A stretch of DNA of 64,000 bases from an uncultured Bacteroidia bacterium (lineage in GTDB: Bacteria > Bacteroidota > Bacteroidia > Bacteroidales > UBA932): assembly GCA_902789245.1 (NCBI GenBank), contig CADAND010000011.1:1-64000 (forward strand), given 5' to 3'. Position 1 is the first letter of the stretch. Every line of letters starts with the position of its first letter. The position numbers were made by a program, and so were the translations under genes. The notes under the pieces were generated by a model that was not told where the DNA came from, made no database searches, and was given only the letters and a program-made list of their open reading frames with translations. This document shows, piece after piece, positions 38,476-47,992 of this stretch.

Positions 38476-38505
38476 CAGTGTACTAATGAAGTAATACAGT
38501 AAGCA

Positions 38506-40860
38506 ATGAAGAAAATTATTGTAGCAACGATGATGATTCTGGCGGCTCTGAGCGCCAGCGCAAAGGCAAAGGGAGACTGGAAAGGCAAGGTGGTGGACGA
38601 GCAAGGCCACCCGATCGAGTTCGCCAACGTAGCCGTCCTCTCTAAAGCCGACTCCACCGTTCTTTGCGGCACGGTCACGGCCGAAGACGGTACCTTTAAT
38701 ATAGTGACCAAAGAGAACGACGGCATCATGATGGTGGCCATCCTGGGCTACCAGACTGTCTTCCTCGCCCCGGTGGACGGCGCCGTGATTACGCTCCGCC
38801 AAGACACTTCCATGCTGGAAGCCGCTGCCGTCCAGGCCGTGATGCCCAAGACCAAGCTCACCGGCGAGGGCATCGCCACCTCCGTGCGCGGCTCCGTCCT
38901 GGAGAACGCGGGCACGGCCAACGACGTCCTCAAGAAGGTCCCGGGCCTGATCAAGGGCCAGAACGGCCTCGAGGTCATCGGCAAGGGCGCCCCGGTCGTC
39001 TATATCAACGGCCGTCGCCTCACCGACGCCTCCGAGCTGGACCGGCTCTTGAGCCACGAGATCCAGAGCGTCGAGGTGATCAACAACCCCGGCGCCCAGT
39101 ATGACGCCTCGATCAAGGCCGTGGTCCGCATCAAGACCATCAAGCGCCAGGGCGAAGGCTTCGGCTTCAACGTGAACCTGGTGGACGCGCAGTCCCTCAC
39201 CCGCAAAGAGAACAACGACCCGACCGGCGCCCTCAACGTCAACTACCGTACGGGCGGCGTGGACATCTTCGCCGGCGTGAACGGCGGCAGGACCACCCAG
39301 TACCAGATCAGCGAACTCATCCAGAACACGACCGGCCCGAAGTCCTTCCACCAGGAAGAGGACCTGACTGCCGACTTCGACCTCAAGAGCATCAGCACGA
39401 ACGCCGGTGTGAACTGGCAGATCTCCGACAACCACTTCACCGGCTTCAAGGTGGACTGGGGCAGCAACTACAGCTACAACGAGCGCGAATGGATGGAAGG
39501 CGACATCTTTCTGAACGGCACGCTCCTGGACCACCTGATCACGAACTCCACCGCTTCGAACGGCCCCAAGAATCCGTACTCCCTGGGCGTCAACGCCTAC
39601 TACAACGGCACCGTGGGCAAGCTGAACATCGACTTCAACGTGGATTACTTCAACGTCTCCGACAACAAGCTCAGCCGCTCCGTCGAGGATAGCGACATCG
39701 AGAACGCGACCATCACCACCGAGTCCGCCTCCGAGAACAAGCTCTACGCCGCCAAGCTCGTCCTCTCCTACCCCGTCTGGAAGGGCATGCTGCAGCTCGG
39801 CACCGAGGAGACCTTCTCCCGCCTGAGCGACCGCTACACCGTGCAGGGTTGGACCATTCCGGCCGCCAGCTCCCGCGTGCGGGAAGACAACATCGCCGCC
39901 TTCTTCAACTACGGCTTCATGGTGGGTCAGTTCGGCCAGCTGAGCGCCGGCCTGCGCTACGAGCACGTGAACTACGCTTACGACGACCTGCTGGGCAACA
40001 GCAGCTTCTCCCGCAAGTATGACAACTTCTTCCCGTCCATCTCCTTCGGCGGCGTCTTCGGTCCCGTGCAGGGTTCTGTGAGCTACAGCATCCGCACCAC
40101 CCGCCCGAACTTCTCCGCGCTCTCCAGCGCCATCCGCTACAACAACCGTTACACGCTCCAGAGCGGCAACCCCGCCCTCCAGCCGATGACCGTGCAGTCC
40201 TTCAACCTGTCCGCCGTGTGGAAATTCCTCACCTTCTCCGCCAACTACAGCCGCTCCGACAACCCGACCATCACCTGGTCCGAGCTCTACAATGACGAAG
40301 GCGTGATCATGCTCCAGCCGCGCAACCTGGACGAGCCCGTCCGCGCCCTGTCCGCCTTCCTCGTGGCCACGCCGACCATCGGCCCCTGGACCATGATGTA
40401 CACCGTGGGCCTGCAGGAGACCTGGCTGACCATCGACGCCCAGGACCCGTCGCAGCCCTCCGGCTACCGCACGATGTCCTACACCGGCAAGCCCCTCTGG
40501 ATCGCCCAGCTGAACAACATCTTCAGCTTCAACCACGGCTGGCAAATCGAGCTCGGCGGTGAATACCACAGCCCCGGCTACGTCACGAACACCATGGTCA
40601 CCAACCACTACTTCAACCTCTCGGCCGCGGTCCAGAAGACCCTCCTCAAGGACGGCTCCCTGGTGCTCCGCCTCGAAGGCTCCGACCTCGCCGGTCTCGG
40701 ACACAACAATGTGTGGAGCGACCTCGGTGGCTACAACATCCAGCAGAGCATCAAGATGGACACCCAGCGCATCAGCTTCTCCATCCGCTACCGCTTCAAC
40801 TCCGCCCAGAGCAAATACAAAGGTACGGGCGCCGGAAACGACACCCGTAACCGAATGTAA
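38506..40860 (+). CDS. TonB-dependent outer-membrane receptor with carboxypeptidase-like N-domain
   Basis: 784 residues. Signal peptide, a carboxypeptidase-regulatory-like domain (about 25-105, WKGKVVDEQGHPIEFANVAVLSKAD), a plug domain (about 110-215, VPGLIKGQNGLEVIGKGAPVVYINGRRL), and an outer-membrane beta barrel of the OMP_b-brl_3 type to the C-terminus. The ligand is unknown. No SusD partner is next to it, so it is not a classical SusC. It may take up oligosaccharides from the surrounding hydrolases or something unrelated. Confidence 0.88.
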   Translation: MKKIIVATMMILAALSASAKAKGDWKGKVVDEQGHPIEFANVAVLSKADSTVLCGTVTAEDGTFNIVTKENDGIMMVAILGYQTVFLAPVDGAVITLRQDTSMLEAAAVQAVMPKTKLTGEGIATSVRGSVLENAGTANDVLKKVPGLIKGQNGLEVIGKGAPVVYINGRRLTDASELDRLLSHEIQSVEVINNPGAQYDASIKAVVRIKTIKRQGEGFGFNVNLVDAQSLTRKENNDPTGALNVNYRTGGVDIFAGVNGGRTTQYQISELIQNTTGPKSFHQEEDLTADFDLKSISTNAGVNWQISDNHFTGFKVDWGSNYSYNEREWMEGDIFLNGTLLDHLITNSTASNGPKNPYSLGVNAYYNGTVGKLNIDFNVDYFNVSDNKLSRSVEDSDIENATITTESASENKLYAAKLVLSYPVWKGMLQLGTEETFSRLSDRYTVQGWTIPAASSRVREDNIAAFFNYGFMVGQFGQLSAGLRYEHVNYAYDDLLGNSSFSRKYDNFFPSISFGGVFGPVQGSVSYSIRTTRPNFSALSSAIRYNNRYTLQSGNPALQPMTVQSFNLSAVWKFLTFSANYSRSDNPTITWSELYNDEGVIMLQPRNLDEPVRALSAFLVATPTIGPWTMMYTVGLQETWLTIDAQDPSQPSGYRTMSYTGKPLWIAQLNNIFSFNHGWQIELGGEYHSPGYVTNTMVTNHYFNLSAAVQKTLLKDGSLVLRLEGSDLAGLGHNNVWSDLGGYNIQQSIKMDTQRISFSIRYRFNSAQSKYKGTGAGNDTRNRM

Positions 40861-40886
40861 TAAACTACCTGAAAAACTCCCCTTTC

Positions 40887-43502
40887 CTAGATGCTGACTT
40901 CCACTGCCTGGAGGTCAGCATCTTTCGATGAACCGCCGTACAGCAGCTGGTAGCGGCCGGGACGCACGGAGAGCTCGTCGATGGAAGCGTCGTAGAACTC
41001 GAAGGCGCCGCTGCCCAGCTGCACCGTCACGTTCGCGGTCTTGCCCGCCGCAATCTTCACGCGGGCGAAACCCTTGAGCGACTTGATCGGTGCTTCGGGA
41101 TTGTCGAGCGACTTCACATAGACCTGGACCACTTCTTCGCCGTCGCGCGCGCCGGTGTTGGTCACGGGCACGGTCAGTTTCATCGCGGTCGGCTTGCCCT
41201 GGACCTTTGCCTGGCCATAGCTGAACGTCGTGTAACTCAGGCCGTAGCCGAAGGGATAAAGCGGCTCGCCGCGGAAGTAGCGGTAGGTGCGGTTCTCCAT
41301 CGAGTAGTCGGTGAAGGCGGGCAGCTGGTCGGTGGAAGCGTAGAAGGTGACAGGCAGGCGCCCGGCAGGATTGTAGTCGCCGAAGAGCACGTCCGCGACG
41401 GCGAGGCCACAGGCCTGGCCGCCGTACCACGCCTGCACGAGGGCATCGTACTGCTTCTCCACGCCGCCGAAGGCAATCGCGGAGCCGGACACGTTCACCA
41501 GGACGACCGGCTTGCCGGTGGCGTCCATCTCGGCGAGCAGCTGCTGCTGGATCTCGGGCAGCTCGATGTAGCTGCGGTCGTGGCCCTCACCCTCCTCGTT
41601 GGAGGAGATGCCGCTGACCATCACGATCACGTCTGCATCCTTCACGCGCTCCGCCACGGCCGCCAGGTCCACCGGACGGCGGCTGTAGAGGTCAAAGGAG
41701 AAGGAAGCGGAATTCGCCTCCGGCTGCGTGAGCTCGATCTGGACATCGTATCTCTGGCCGGCTTCCACGCGGAAATTGGTCGGCGCAAGGCCGCGGAAGA
41801 AGGCGCCGAAGCCGCCGAAACGGCCGCGCGGCGGCTCATTCTGCTGGGAGACGGTCTTGCCGTTCACGATCAGCTTGTAGGTGCCGCTGCCGCGGATGGA
41901 GTAATTCATCTCGCCCGTGTAGTCGGCGACGAAGGAGCCGCTGTAGCGGGCGGAGAAGCCGGTCAGGTTCAGGCCGTCCGTCCAGGCGCGGTCCTCGTGC
42001 GCGAGGGCCGGGGAGGTGGTGTTGAGCGTGAGCGGCTCGTCATAGTCGACGCCCGCCACGACGGCGCCGCCAAAGGCGGTGTCATTATAATAATCCGCGT
42101 GCATGCCCTTGCCCTCCCCCATACGGGCGAGGTAGTGGGTCGTGATGTACGGCTCCACGAGGTCGCAACCCTTCTCGTAAATGACGTTGGCGCCGGGGGC
42201 CGCCGCGCGGATGGCGTCCAGGATGGTCTGCGTGTTCGCAGCGGTCGGGTAGCCGTTGTAGTTGCCCAGGATCACGCGGGCGTCGTCGGCGTTCGGACCG
42301 ACCACGGCGATGGTGATACCCTCCTTGCGGAGCGGCAGGACGTCGTTCTCGTTCTTCAGCAGGACAATGGCTTCCCGGGCGGCCTTGGCGGCCAGCGCGG
42401 TGTGCGCGGCGCTGCTCAGGGTCCTCTCATCGAGCTTCGCCCAGGGGAGGCGCTCCGCCGGGTCGAACATGCCCAGCTTGATGCGCGCCTCGAGGATGCG
42501 GCGCACGTTCACGTCGATGTCCGCCTCGGAGATCAGCCCTTTCGCGATGGCATCGGTCAGGGCCTTGTAGCTCGTGCCGCACTCCACGTCGGTGCCGGAA
42601 AGGACCGCGTCGGCGGAGGCGCTGGCGGCGTTGGCATGCGTGCCGTGCTGACGCTTGTTGTAGAAGTCGCCGATGGCGCCGCAGTCGGACACGACAATGC
42701 CGCTGAAGCCCCACTTGTCGCGCAGGATTTCCTGCAGGAGCCGGTCGCTGGCGCAGCAAGGCTCGCCCTCATAACGCTGGTAGGCGCACATCACCTCCTG
42801 CACGTCAGCCTCCTTGACGATGGAGCGGAAGGCCGGCAGGTAGGTCTCCCAGAGGTCGCGCATCGACACGGAAGCGTTGAAGCGATGGCGGTCCGCCTCC
42901 GGGCCGCTGTGCACGGCATAGTGCTTCGCGCAGGCGTGCACCTTGAAATATTTGCTGTCGTTCCCCTGCATTCCTTTCACGGTCTGGACGCCCATCACGG
43001 CGTTCAGGTACGGATCTTCGCCGGGCGTCTCCTGGCCGCGCCCCCAGCGGGGATCACGGAAGATGTTGACGTTCGGGCACCAGAACGACAGGCCGTTGTG
43101 CCAGATGTTGCCGTTCGGCTCGGTCACGCCCAGCTGGTGGTGGTCGGTGGTGTTCCAGACGGCGCGGGCCTCATCGGAGACGGCCGTGTAGATCTCCAGC
43201 TGCTGGGGCGCGTCGAAGGTGGCGCCCAGCGCGATCACCTGCGGGAACACGGTCACGTCGTCGTAGCAGATGCCGTGGCAGGCTTCGTTCCACCAGTTGT
43301 AGGCGGGGATATCCAGCCGGTCCACGGAGACGGAGCCGTTCATCATCAAGCCGATCTTCTCCTCCGGCGTGAGCAGCGACAGGAGGTTGTCCGCACGCTT
43401 CTCCACGGAGAGGTTCGGATTCTGGAAAGGATAGTCGTAGTGTTTGCACCCGACGGCGAGCAGCGCGATGGCTGCCGCGCAAAGCAGAGAATAAGCCTTC
43501 AT
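40887..43502 (-). CDS. GH3 beta-glycosidase lipoprotein with PA14 insertion
   Basis: 871 residues, lipoprotein signal (ALLAVGC). The GH3 N-domain holds the KHY motif region (CAKHYAVHSGPEADRH) and the nucleophile aspartate in GIVVSDCGAI. The C-domain begins near residue 345 and is interrupted by a PA14-type beta domain (about 455-590, GMHADYYND to SFDLYSR). A fibronectin-III-like domain closes the chain. The pattern fits xylosidase/glucosidase enzymes of plant-biomass bacteria. A TATATTTG box lies at 43544-43551 on the minus strand, divergent from the GH9 gene. Confidence 0.92.
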   Translation of the reverse strand: MKAYSLLCAAAIALLAVGCKHYDYPFQNPNLSVEKRADNLLSLLTPEEKIGLMMNGSVSVDRLDIPAYNWWNEACHGICYDDVTVFPQVIALGATFDAPQQLEIYTAVSDEARAVWNTTDHHQLGVTEPNGNIWHNGLSFWCPNVNIFRDPRWGRGQETPGEDPYLNAVMGVQTVKGMQGNDSKYFKVHACAKHYAVHSGPEADRHRFNASVSMRDLWETYLPAFRSIVKEADVQEVMCAYQRYEGEPCCASDRLLQEILRDKWGFSGIVVSDCGAIGDFYNKRQHGTHANAASASADAVLSGTDVECGTSYKALTDAIAKGLISEADIDVNVRRILEARIKLGMFDPAERLPWAKLDERTLSSAAHTALAAKAAREAIVLLKNENDVLPLRKEGITIAVVGPNADDARVILGNYNGYPTAANTQTILDAIRAAAPGANVIYEKGCDLVEPYITTHYLARMGEGKGMHADYYNDTAFGGAVVAGVDYDEPLTLNTTSPALAHEDRAWTDGLNLTGFSARYSGSFVADYTGEMNYSIRGSGTYKLIVNGKTVSQQNEPPRGRFGGFGAFFRGLAPTNFRVEAGQRYDVQIELTQPEANSASFSFDLYSRRPVDLAAVAERVKDADVIVMVSGISSNEEGEGHDRSYIELPEIQQQLLAEMDATGKPVVLVNVSGSAIAFGGVEKQYDALVQAWYGGQACGLAVADVLFGDYNPAGRLPVTFYASTDQLPAFTDYSMENRTYRYFRGEPLYPFGYGLSYTTFSYGQAKVQGKPTAMKLTVPVTNTGARDGEEVVQVYVKSLDNPEAPIKSLKGFARVKIAAGKTANVTVQLGSGAFEFYDASIDELSVRPGRYQLLYGGSSKDADLQAVEVSI
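40890..40925 (+). terminator. Terminator of the receptor gene, lying inside the GH3 coding end
   Basis: 13-bp stem (GATGCTGACTTCC with GGAGGTCAGCATC) and a short T-run on the plus strand. It overlaps the last codons of the convergent GH3 gene, so the hairpin doubles as coding sequence on the other strand. Confidence 0.7.
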
Positions 43503-43615
43503 CGTATGGGATTATTTTTGGTTATTTCGTCTTCAAACGAAAGCAAATATAAGTAAAATTTGTTATCTTGCAGGACAATTGTGCATTAACCAATCTATAA
43601 TAATTTCCGTTAGTC

Positions 43616-46225
43616 ATGAAGAGACTTTCTTTGATTGCGCTTCTGGCCCTGTCAACCCTCCTCCCCCAGCGGGCTGGAGCCCAGGCCCTGAAGTTGGGCG
43701 ATCTCGGCTACTTCGAGGCGCGGGGCACGAACGTGCTCGTCTACAACAACATTTACAACGGCGGATTCTATGACGAGAAGTTCGCCGGCCTGGAAATCAT
43801 CCAGCGCGGCGAGCGCATCGCCACGGGCGGAGGCATCCGCCTGATGAACACGCCGGAACAGTGGGACATCTTCGGCACGATGACCTCGCGCAAGGTCAAT
43901 ACCGACGACGGCAGCGTCGAAGTGGAGCTCACCTACACCGACTACGATTTCGTCTCCCGTATCCGGGTCACGGCCCAGGGCAAGGGCTGCCTCGTGCAGG
44001 TCTTCCTGGACAAACCTGTCCCGGCGGAGCTCGTCGGCAAGGCGGGCATGAACCTGGAGTTCTTCCCGGCTTCCTACTTCGGACGCAACTACCTGGTGGA
44101 CAACAACGCCCGCATCCTGCCCAAGTATCCGATGCACGACACCGAAGTGCATCCGGTAAGCGAGAAAATCCCGCAATACTTCGGCGAATCGACCTTCGAT
44201 GACCGCGGCCGCGGCGACTTCCTCGTGCCGCTGGCCATGTCCACGGGCCACCGCATCGTGATGGCGCCGGAGGACGAGGCGCTGCGCGTGGGCGTGACCT
44301 CCGACCGCGAGATCAGCATCTACGACGGACGCCACCTCGCCCAGAACGGCATGTTCGTCCTGCGTTCCCTGCTGCCCGGCGGCCAGACCGGCAAGGTCCT
44401 GGAGTGGTTCCTGGAGCCCAGCATCTCGCAGGGCTGGGTCCGCAAGCCGAACATCGGCTTCTCCCAGGTCGGCTACACCCCGGCCCAGAAGAAGATCGCC
44501 GTGGCCGAGCTGGACAAGAACGACGCAGCCGCCACGACCGGACGCCTGCTGAAGATCAATCCGGACGGCAGCAAGACCGTGGCCAAGCTCATCCCCGCCA
44601 AGTTCTGGGGCGAGTACCACCACCGCTACAACTACGTGCAGCTCGACTTCTCGGATGTCCGCGAGCCGGGTCTGTACTGCATTGACTACCAGGGCACCGA
44701 GACCAACGCCTTCCCTATCGACAAGGACGTCTACAACGACAAGTGGCATCCTTCCATGGACATTTCGCTCGTGGTCAACATGGACCACATGGAGGTGAAC
44801 GAGGCCTACCGCATCTGGCACGGCCGCGCCAACATGGACGACGCCCTGCAGGCTCCCGCCAACGTCCGTCTGCACGACGGTTACTTCCAGGGCGACGAGA
44901 CCAACACGAAATACCAGCCGCTCGAGCACATCCCCGGCCTCGCGGTCGGCGGATGGTATGATGCGGGCGATTTCGACATCCAGGCCAACTCCGTCCTCAA
45001 CACGACGCAGGACCTCGCCTACATCTGGCGGCAGTTCAAGCCCCTGCGCGACCAGACCTTGATCGACGAGAAGACGCAGTACGCCGACATCCATGTCCCG
45101 GACGGCGTGCCCGACAATGTGCAGCTGATCATGCACGGCACGCTGAACATCAACGCGCAGGTCGAGAACATCGGCTTCGTCGCACAGGTCATCGGCCAGC
45201 CGGACATGCACCACTACCACCACCTCGGCGACGCCATGACGCTGACCGACGGGCTCATCTACGATCCCACGCTCGAGCGCTATGAGGTCAAGGGCAACCG
45301 CTCCGGCACCCCGGACGACCGCTATGTCTTCACGAGCCGCTTCAGCCCGGCCGGCACCATGCAGGACATCGTGTCCCTGGCAGCCGCCTACCCGGCCCTG
45401 AAGGACTACTATCCGGAAGAGGCCGAGCGCTCGCTCAAGAACGCCCTCATGCTTTGGGACAAGTACTTCGAGGCGGCCGCTCCGGCCCAAAACGCGCAGG
45501 CGAACAACTTCCGCTGGGGCATGATGGGCGGCGATCCACGCATCAACGCGGCCATCGAGCTCTGGATCGCCACGGGCGACGCCAAGTACAAGGACTTCTT
45601 CCTCCCGCTCGTGGAGAAGCAGGTCGAAGCCAAGCCGGCCATCATCCGGGCGAACGGCACGGTGTCGAACGGCATGTTCTCCACCCAGTTCAGCGGCGGC
45701 CCGAACCTCGCGGCGGCGCTGAAGATCTACCCTTACATGGACAAGAGCTTCCAGGAGAAAGTGAAGGCGGCCATCCCGGCCTACGTGGACGTGATCACGC
45801 GCGGCGGCCAGGACAACCCCTACGGCGTGTCCATCGGCGGCGCCTCCTGGGCGGGCAACGCCTCCATCATCACCATGGCGTACAACGCCTACCTGGTCTG
45901 GAAGTACTTCCCGGACATGATCGATCCCGAGTACGTTTTCGCGGGCCTGAACTTCATCTTCGGATGCCACCCGGACACCAACGTCTCCTTCGTGACGGGC
46001 GTGGGCGTGAACACCAAGAAAGTGGCCTACAACAACAACCGCGCGGACTACTCGACCATCCCGGGCGGCATCGTGCCGGGCCTGCTGGTCAAGGAGGATT
46101 TCTTTGAGAACAAGGACGACTACCCGTTCCACTGGGGCGAGAACGAGTCCTGCATCAACACTGCACCGCAGTACGTGCTGCTCTGCCTCGCGGCCGACGA
46201 GGTCGCCCAGGCGCTGAACAAATAG
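43616..46225 (+). CDS. GH9 endoglucanase-like enzyme with N-terminal Ig-like domain
   Basis: 869 residues with signal peptide. An N-terminal beta domain of about 260 residues precedes the CelD_N immunoglobulin-like domain (about 275-375) and the GH9 (alpha/alpha)6 barrel (about 385-865). GWYDAGDFD supplies the catalytic aspartates, and ENESCINTAP near the end holds the acid glutamate. Most GH9 enzymes act on cellulose or mixed-linkage glucan. The extra N-terminal domain is unusual and I cannot name it. It converges head-on with the kinase-like gene with no space between stops. Confidence 0.88.
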   Translation: MKRLSLIALLALSTLLPQRAGAQALKLGDLGYFEARGTNVLVYNNIYNGGFYDEKFAGLEIIQRGERIATGGGIRLMNTPEQWDIFGTMTSRKVNTDDGSVEVELTYTDYDFVSRIRVTAQGKGCLVQVFLDKPVPAELVGKAGMNLEFFPASYFGRNYLVDNNARILPKYPMHDTEVHPVSEKIPQYFGESTFDDRGRGDFLVPLAMSTGHRIVMAPEDEALRVGVTSDREISIYDGRHLAQNGMFVLRSLLPGGQTGKVLEWFLEPSISQGWVRKPNIGFSQVGYTPAQKKIAVAELDKNDAAATTGRLLKINPDGSKTVAKLIPAKFWGEYHHRYNYVQLDFSDVREPGLYCIDYQGTETNAFPIDKDVYNDKWHPSMDISLVVNMDHMEVNEAYRIWHGRANMDDALQAPANVRLHDGYFQGDETNTKYQPLEHIPGLAVGGWYDAGDFDIQANSVLNTTQDLAYIWRQFKPLRDQTLIDEKTQYADIHVPDGVPDNVQLIMHGTLNINAQVENIGFVAQVIGQPDMHHYHHLGDAMTLTDGLIYDPTLERYEVKGNRSGTPDDRYVFTSRFSPAGTMQDIVSLAAAYPALKDYYPEEAERSLKNALMLWDKYFEAAAPAQNAQANNFRWGMMGGDPRINAAIELWIATGDAKYKDFFLPLVEKQVEAKPAIIRANGTVSNGMFSTQFSGGPNLAAALKIYPYMDKSFQEKVKAAIPAYVDVITRGGQDNPYGVSIGGASWAGNASIITMAYNAYLVWKYFPDMIDPEYVFAGLNFIFGCHPDTNVSFVTGVGVNTKKVAYNNNRADYSTIPGGIVPGLLVKEDFFENKDDYPFHWGENESCINTAPQYVLLCLAADEVAQALNK

Positions 46226-46864
46226 CTAGGCGCCGATATACTTTAAGATAATTGCTACCGCCTCGTCCTCATCCTGGAGCTGATCCATGTTGAGGACGAG
46301 GTCGTAGTTACGGGCATCATACCGGCTCAGGCCGGAGAAGCGCTTGACATAATTCTCGCGGCCGCGGTCCACGCGTTCGATGGCCTCCCGGGCCTCCGCC
46401 TCCGACAGGTTCTGCTTCCGCATCACCCGCTCCAGCCGATTCTGGAAGGACGCAGTGATAAAGATATCCACCTTGTTGGGGCAGTCCCGCAGGGCGTAAA
46501 AAGCCAGGCGGCCGGCGATCACGCAGGAGCCCTCCGCGGCGATGGCCTTAAGGATCTCGGTTTCCGCGTTGTACAGCTCTTCTGAAGCCGGCATCGGGCG
46601 ATAGGCGCTCTTCGCTTCCACGAAGAGGCTGGCCTTCGGCATCGGTGCCACCAGCTGCACGTAATCGTCGAACCAGTTCTTCTTCTTGCTCTTGAACTTC
46701 TCGATTTCGGAGGTCTTCAGGTTAAACTGGTTCTGAAGCGCCTCGATCAACTCTTTGTCACTGTAGCGAACGCCCAAAGCTTCAGCAAGTTTACGGCCGA
46801 CGGTACGGCCGCCGGAGCCCAATTCCCGGCTCACGGTGATCACGAAAGGTTTGTGGATATCCAT
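46226..46864 (-). CDS. Cytidylate-kinase-like protein
   Basis: 212 residues from ATG 46864 (MDIHKPFVITVSRELGSGG). The P-loop variant SRELGSGGRTVGRKLA and the later GSCVIAGRLAFYALRD are characteristic of the cytidylate-kinase-like family found widely in gut anaerobes in addition to true Cmk. Probably a cytosolic nucleotide or small-molecule kinase; substrate not proven. Confidence 0.85.
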   Translation of the reverse strand: MDIHKPFVITVSRELGSGGRTVGRKLAEALGVRYSDKELIEALQNQFNLKTSEIEKFKSKKKNWFDDYVQLVAPMPKASLFVEAKSAYRPMPASEELYNAETEILKAIAAEGSCVIAGRLAFYALRDCPNKVDIFITASFQNRLERVMRKQNLSEAEAREAIERVDRGRENYVKRFSGLSRYDARNYDLVLNMDQLQDEDEAVAIILKYIGA

Positions 46865-46900
46865 AAGCAAAAACAAGTTTCGACCTCAAAAATACGAAAA

Positions 46901-47992
46901 TTAAATGATTAATTTCTTACGGGCGTTGTAGTACGACTGGCGGCTGTTGAAACCGGACAGCAGCGCCACCTCGTCCATATCCGCCTCCGGGTGCTCCTGT
47001 TTGTAGGTATCGGCATGCGCCAGGCGGCAGCGGTTCACGTAGCCGAAGAATCCGCCCAGGCTCTCGTTCAGCACACCCGAGACGTAGGTGCGGTTGAATC
47101 CGCACATCTGGGACAGCTTGCTCAGGGTGAGGTGGCTGTCCAGACAGGCCTGCTCATCCTCCACCTGCTGGCGGATGGCGCGCAGGATTTCCTCCGAGCG
47201 CTCCTGGGACAATTGCTCCGGCTCCGCCAGACTCTCCGTCTGATCGGCCTCCACTTCCTTCTCCAGCTGCTCCACTTCCAATGTCCGGTGCGGGGAAAGC
47301 GCCCCCAGCAGGATGATGACAAACAGGACGGACAGCATGATCAACGAGAAGGACATGACCTGAGACGTGCCGTTGAAGGTAGCGCTCCAGCTCATGATCA
47401 GATGCAGCAACGGGATGAAAATCAACGTCCGGGCATACTGCTCCGGGAAGTCGTCCGGGTTGGAGAAGTTCTCCTCGGAGAACTTGCTGAGCGGCTGGAT
47501 AATCATAATCAGCGCGAAGACCAGGGCGACCAGGTAGATGAGGGTCAGCACACCCGCGACGATGAAGTACACGCTCCGGAACATCCCCTGCATCTGCGTG
47601 CCTGGGATGAGGGTGACGACCAGGGCGAAGAGGCTCATGGCCAAATAGCTCACGGACATCGCGACGGCCGGCTTCTTCCACCAGGTAAGCTTCAGCACGC
47701 GGCCGAAATAGCTGTAAATGAACACAGAGCAGAAGAGGGGCGAGGCCATCAGCAGGATCAGGCGCAGCTGCAGGATGGCATCACGATCCCTGGGCATGAA
47801 AACGACCGGGATCAGGACCAGGTTGGAGAGGGCGCCGAAGGCCACCGCCCGCCAGCCCGGGAAATAGTAATCGACGTGCTCGACAAACGGGACACACTTG
47901 TGCTGCCAGCGGACAATCGCCACGATTGCACAGGTGGTCAGATACACCACCAGCGATAGGCTCAGCAACAGTTCTTGAAAGGAATAGGTCAT
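46901..47992 (-). CDS. Membrane-bound AraC-type transcriptional regulator
   Basis: 363 residues. Seven hydrophobic segments (about 8-240) are followed by a linker and a C-terminal AraC helix-turn-helix domain (about 275-362, LDSHLTLSKLSQMCGFNRTYVSGVLN and DMDEVALLSGFNSRQSYYNARKK). This puts the DNA-binding part at the inner face of the membrane, responding to a membrane or envelope signal. Overlaps the PrsW gene by four bases. Confidence 0.85.
   Translation of the reverse strand: MTYSFQELLLSLSLVVYLTTCAIVAIVRWQHKCVPFVEHVDYYFPGWRAVAFGALSNLVLIPVVFMPRDRDAILQLRLILLMASPLFCSVFIYSYFGRVLKLTWWKKPAVAMSVSYLAMSLFALVVTLIPGTQMQGMFRSVYFIVAGVLTLIYLVALVFALIMIIQPLSKFSEENFSNPDDFPEQYARTLIFIPLLHLIMSWSATFNGTSQVMSFSLIMLSVLFVIILLGALSPHRTLEVEQLEKEVEADQTESLAEPEQLSQERSEEILRAIRQQVEDEQACLDSHLTLSKLSQMCGFNRTYVSGVLNESLGGFFGYVNRCRLAHADTYKQEHPEADMDEVALLSGFNSRQSYYNARKKLII

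Noticed and set aside
38506-40860. SusC identity for the TonB receptor
   Set aside because: Too short for SusC (about 1000 residues), barrel of another type, and no SusD gene follows.
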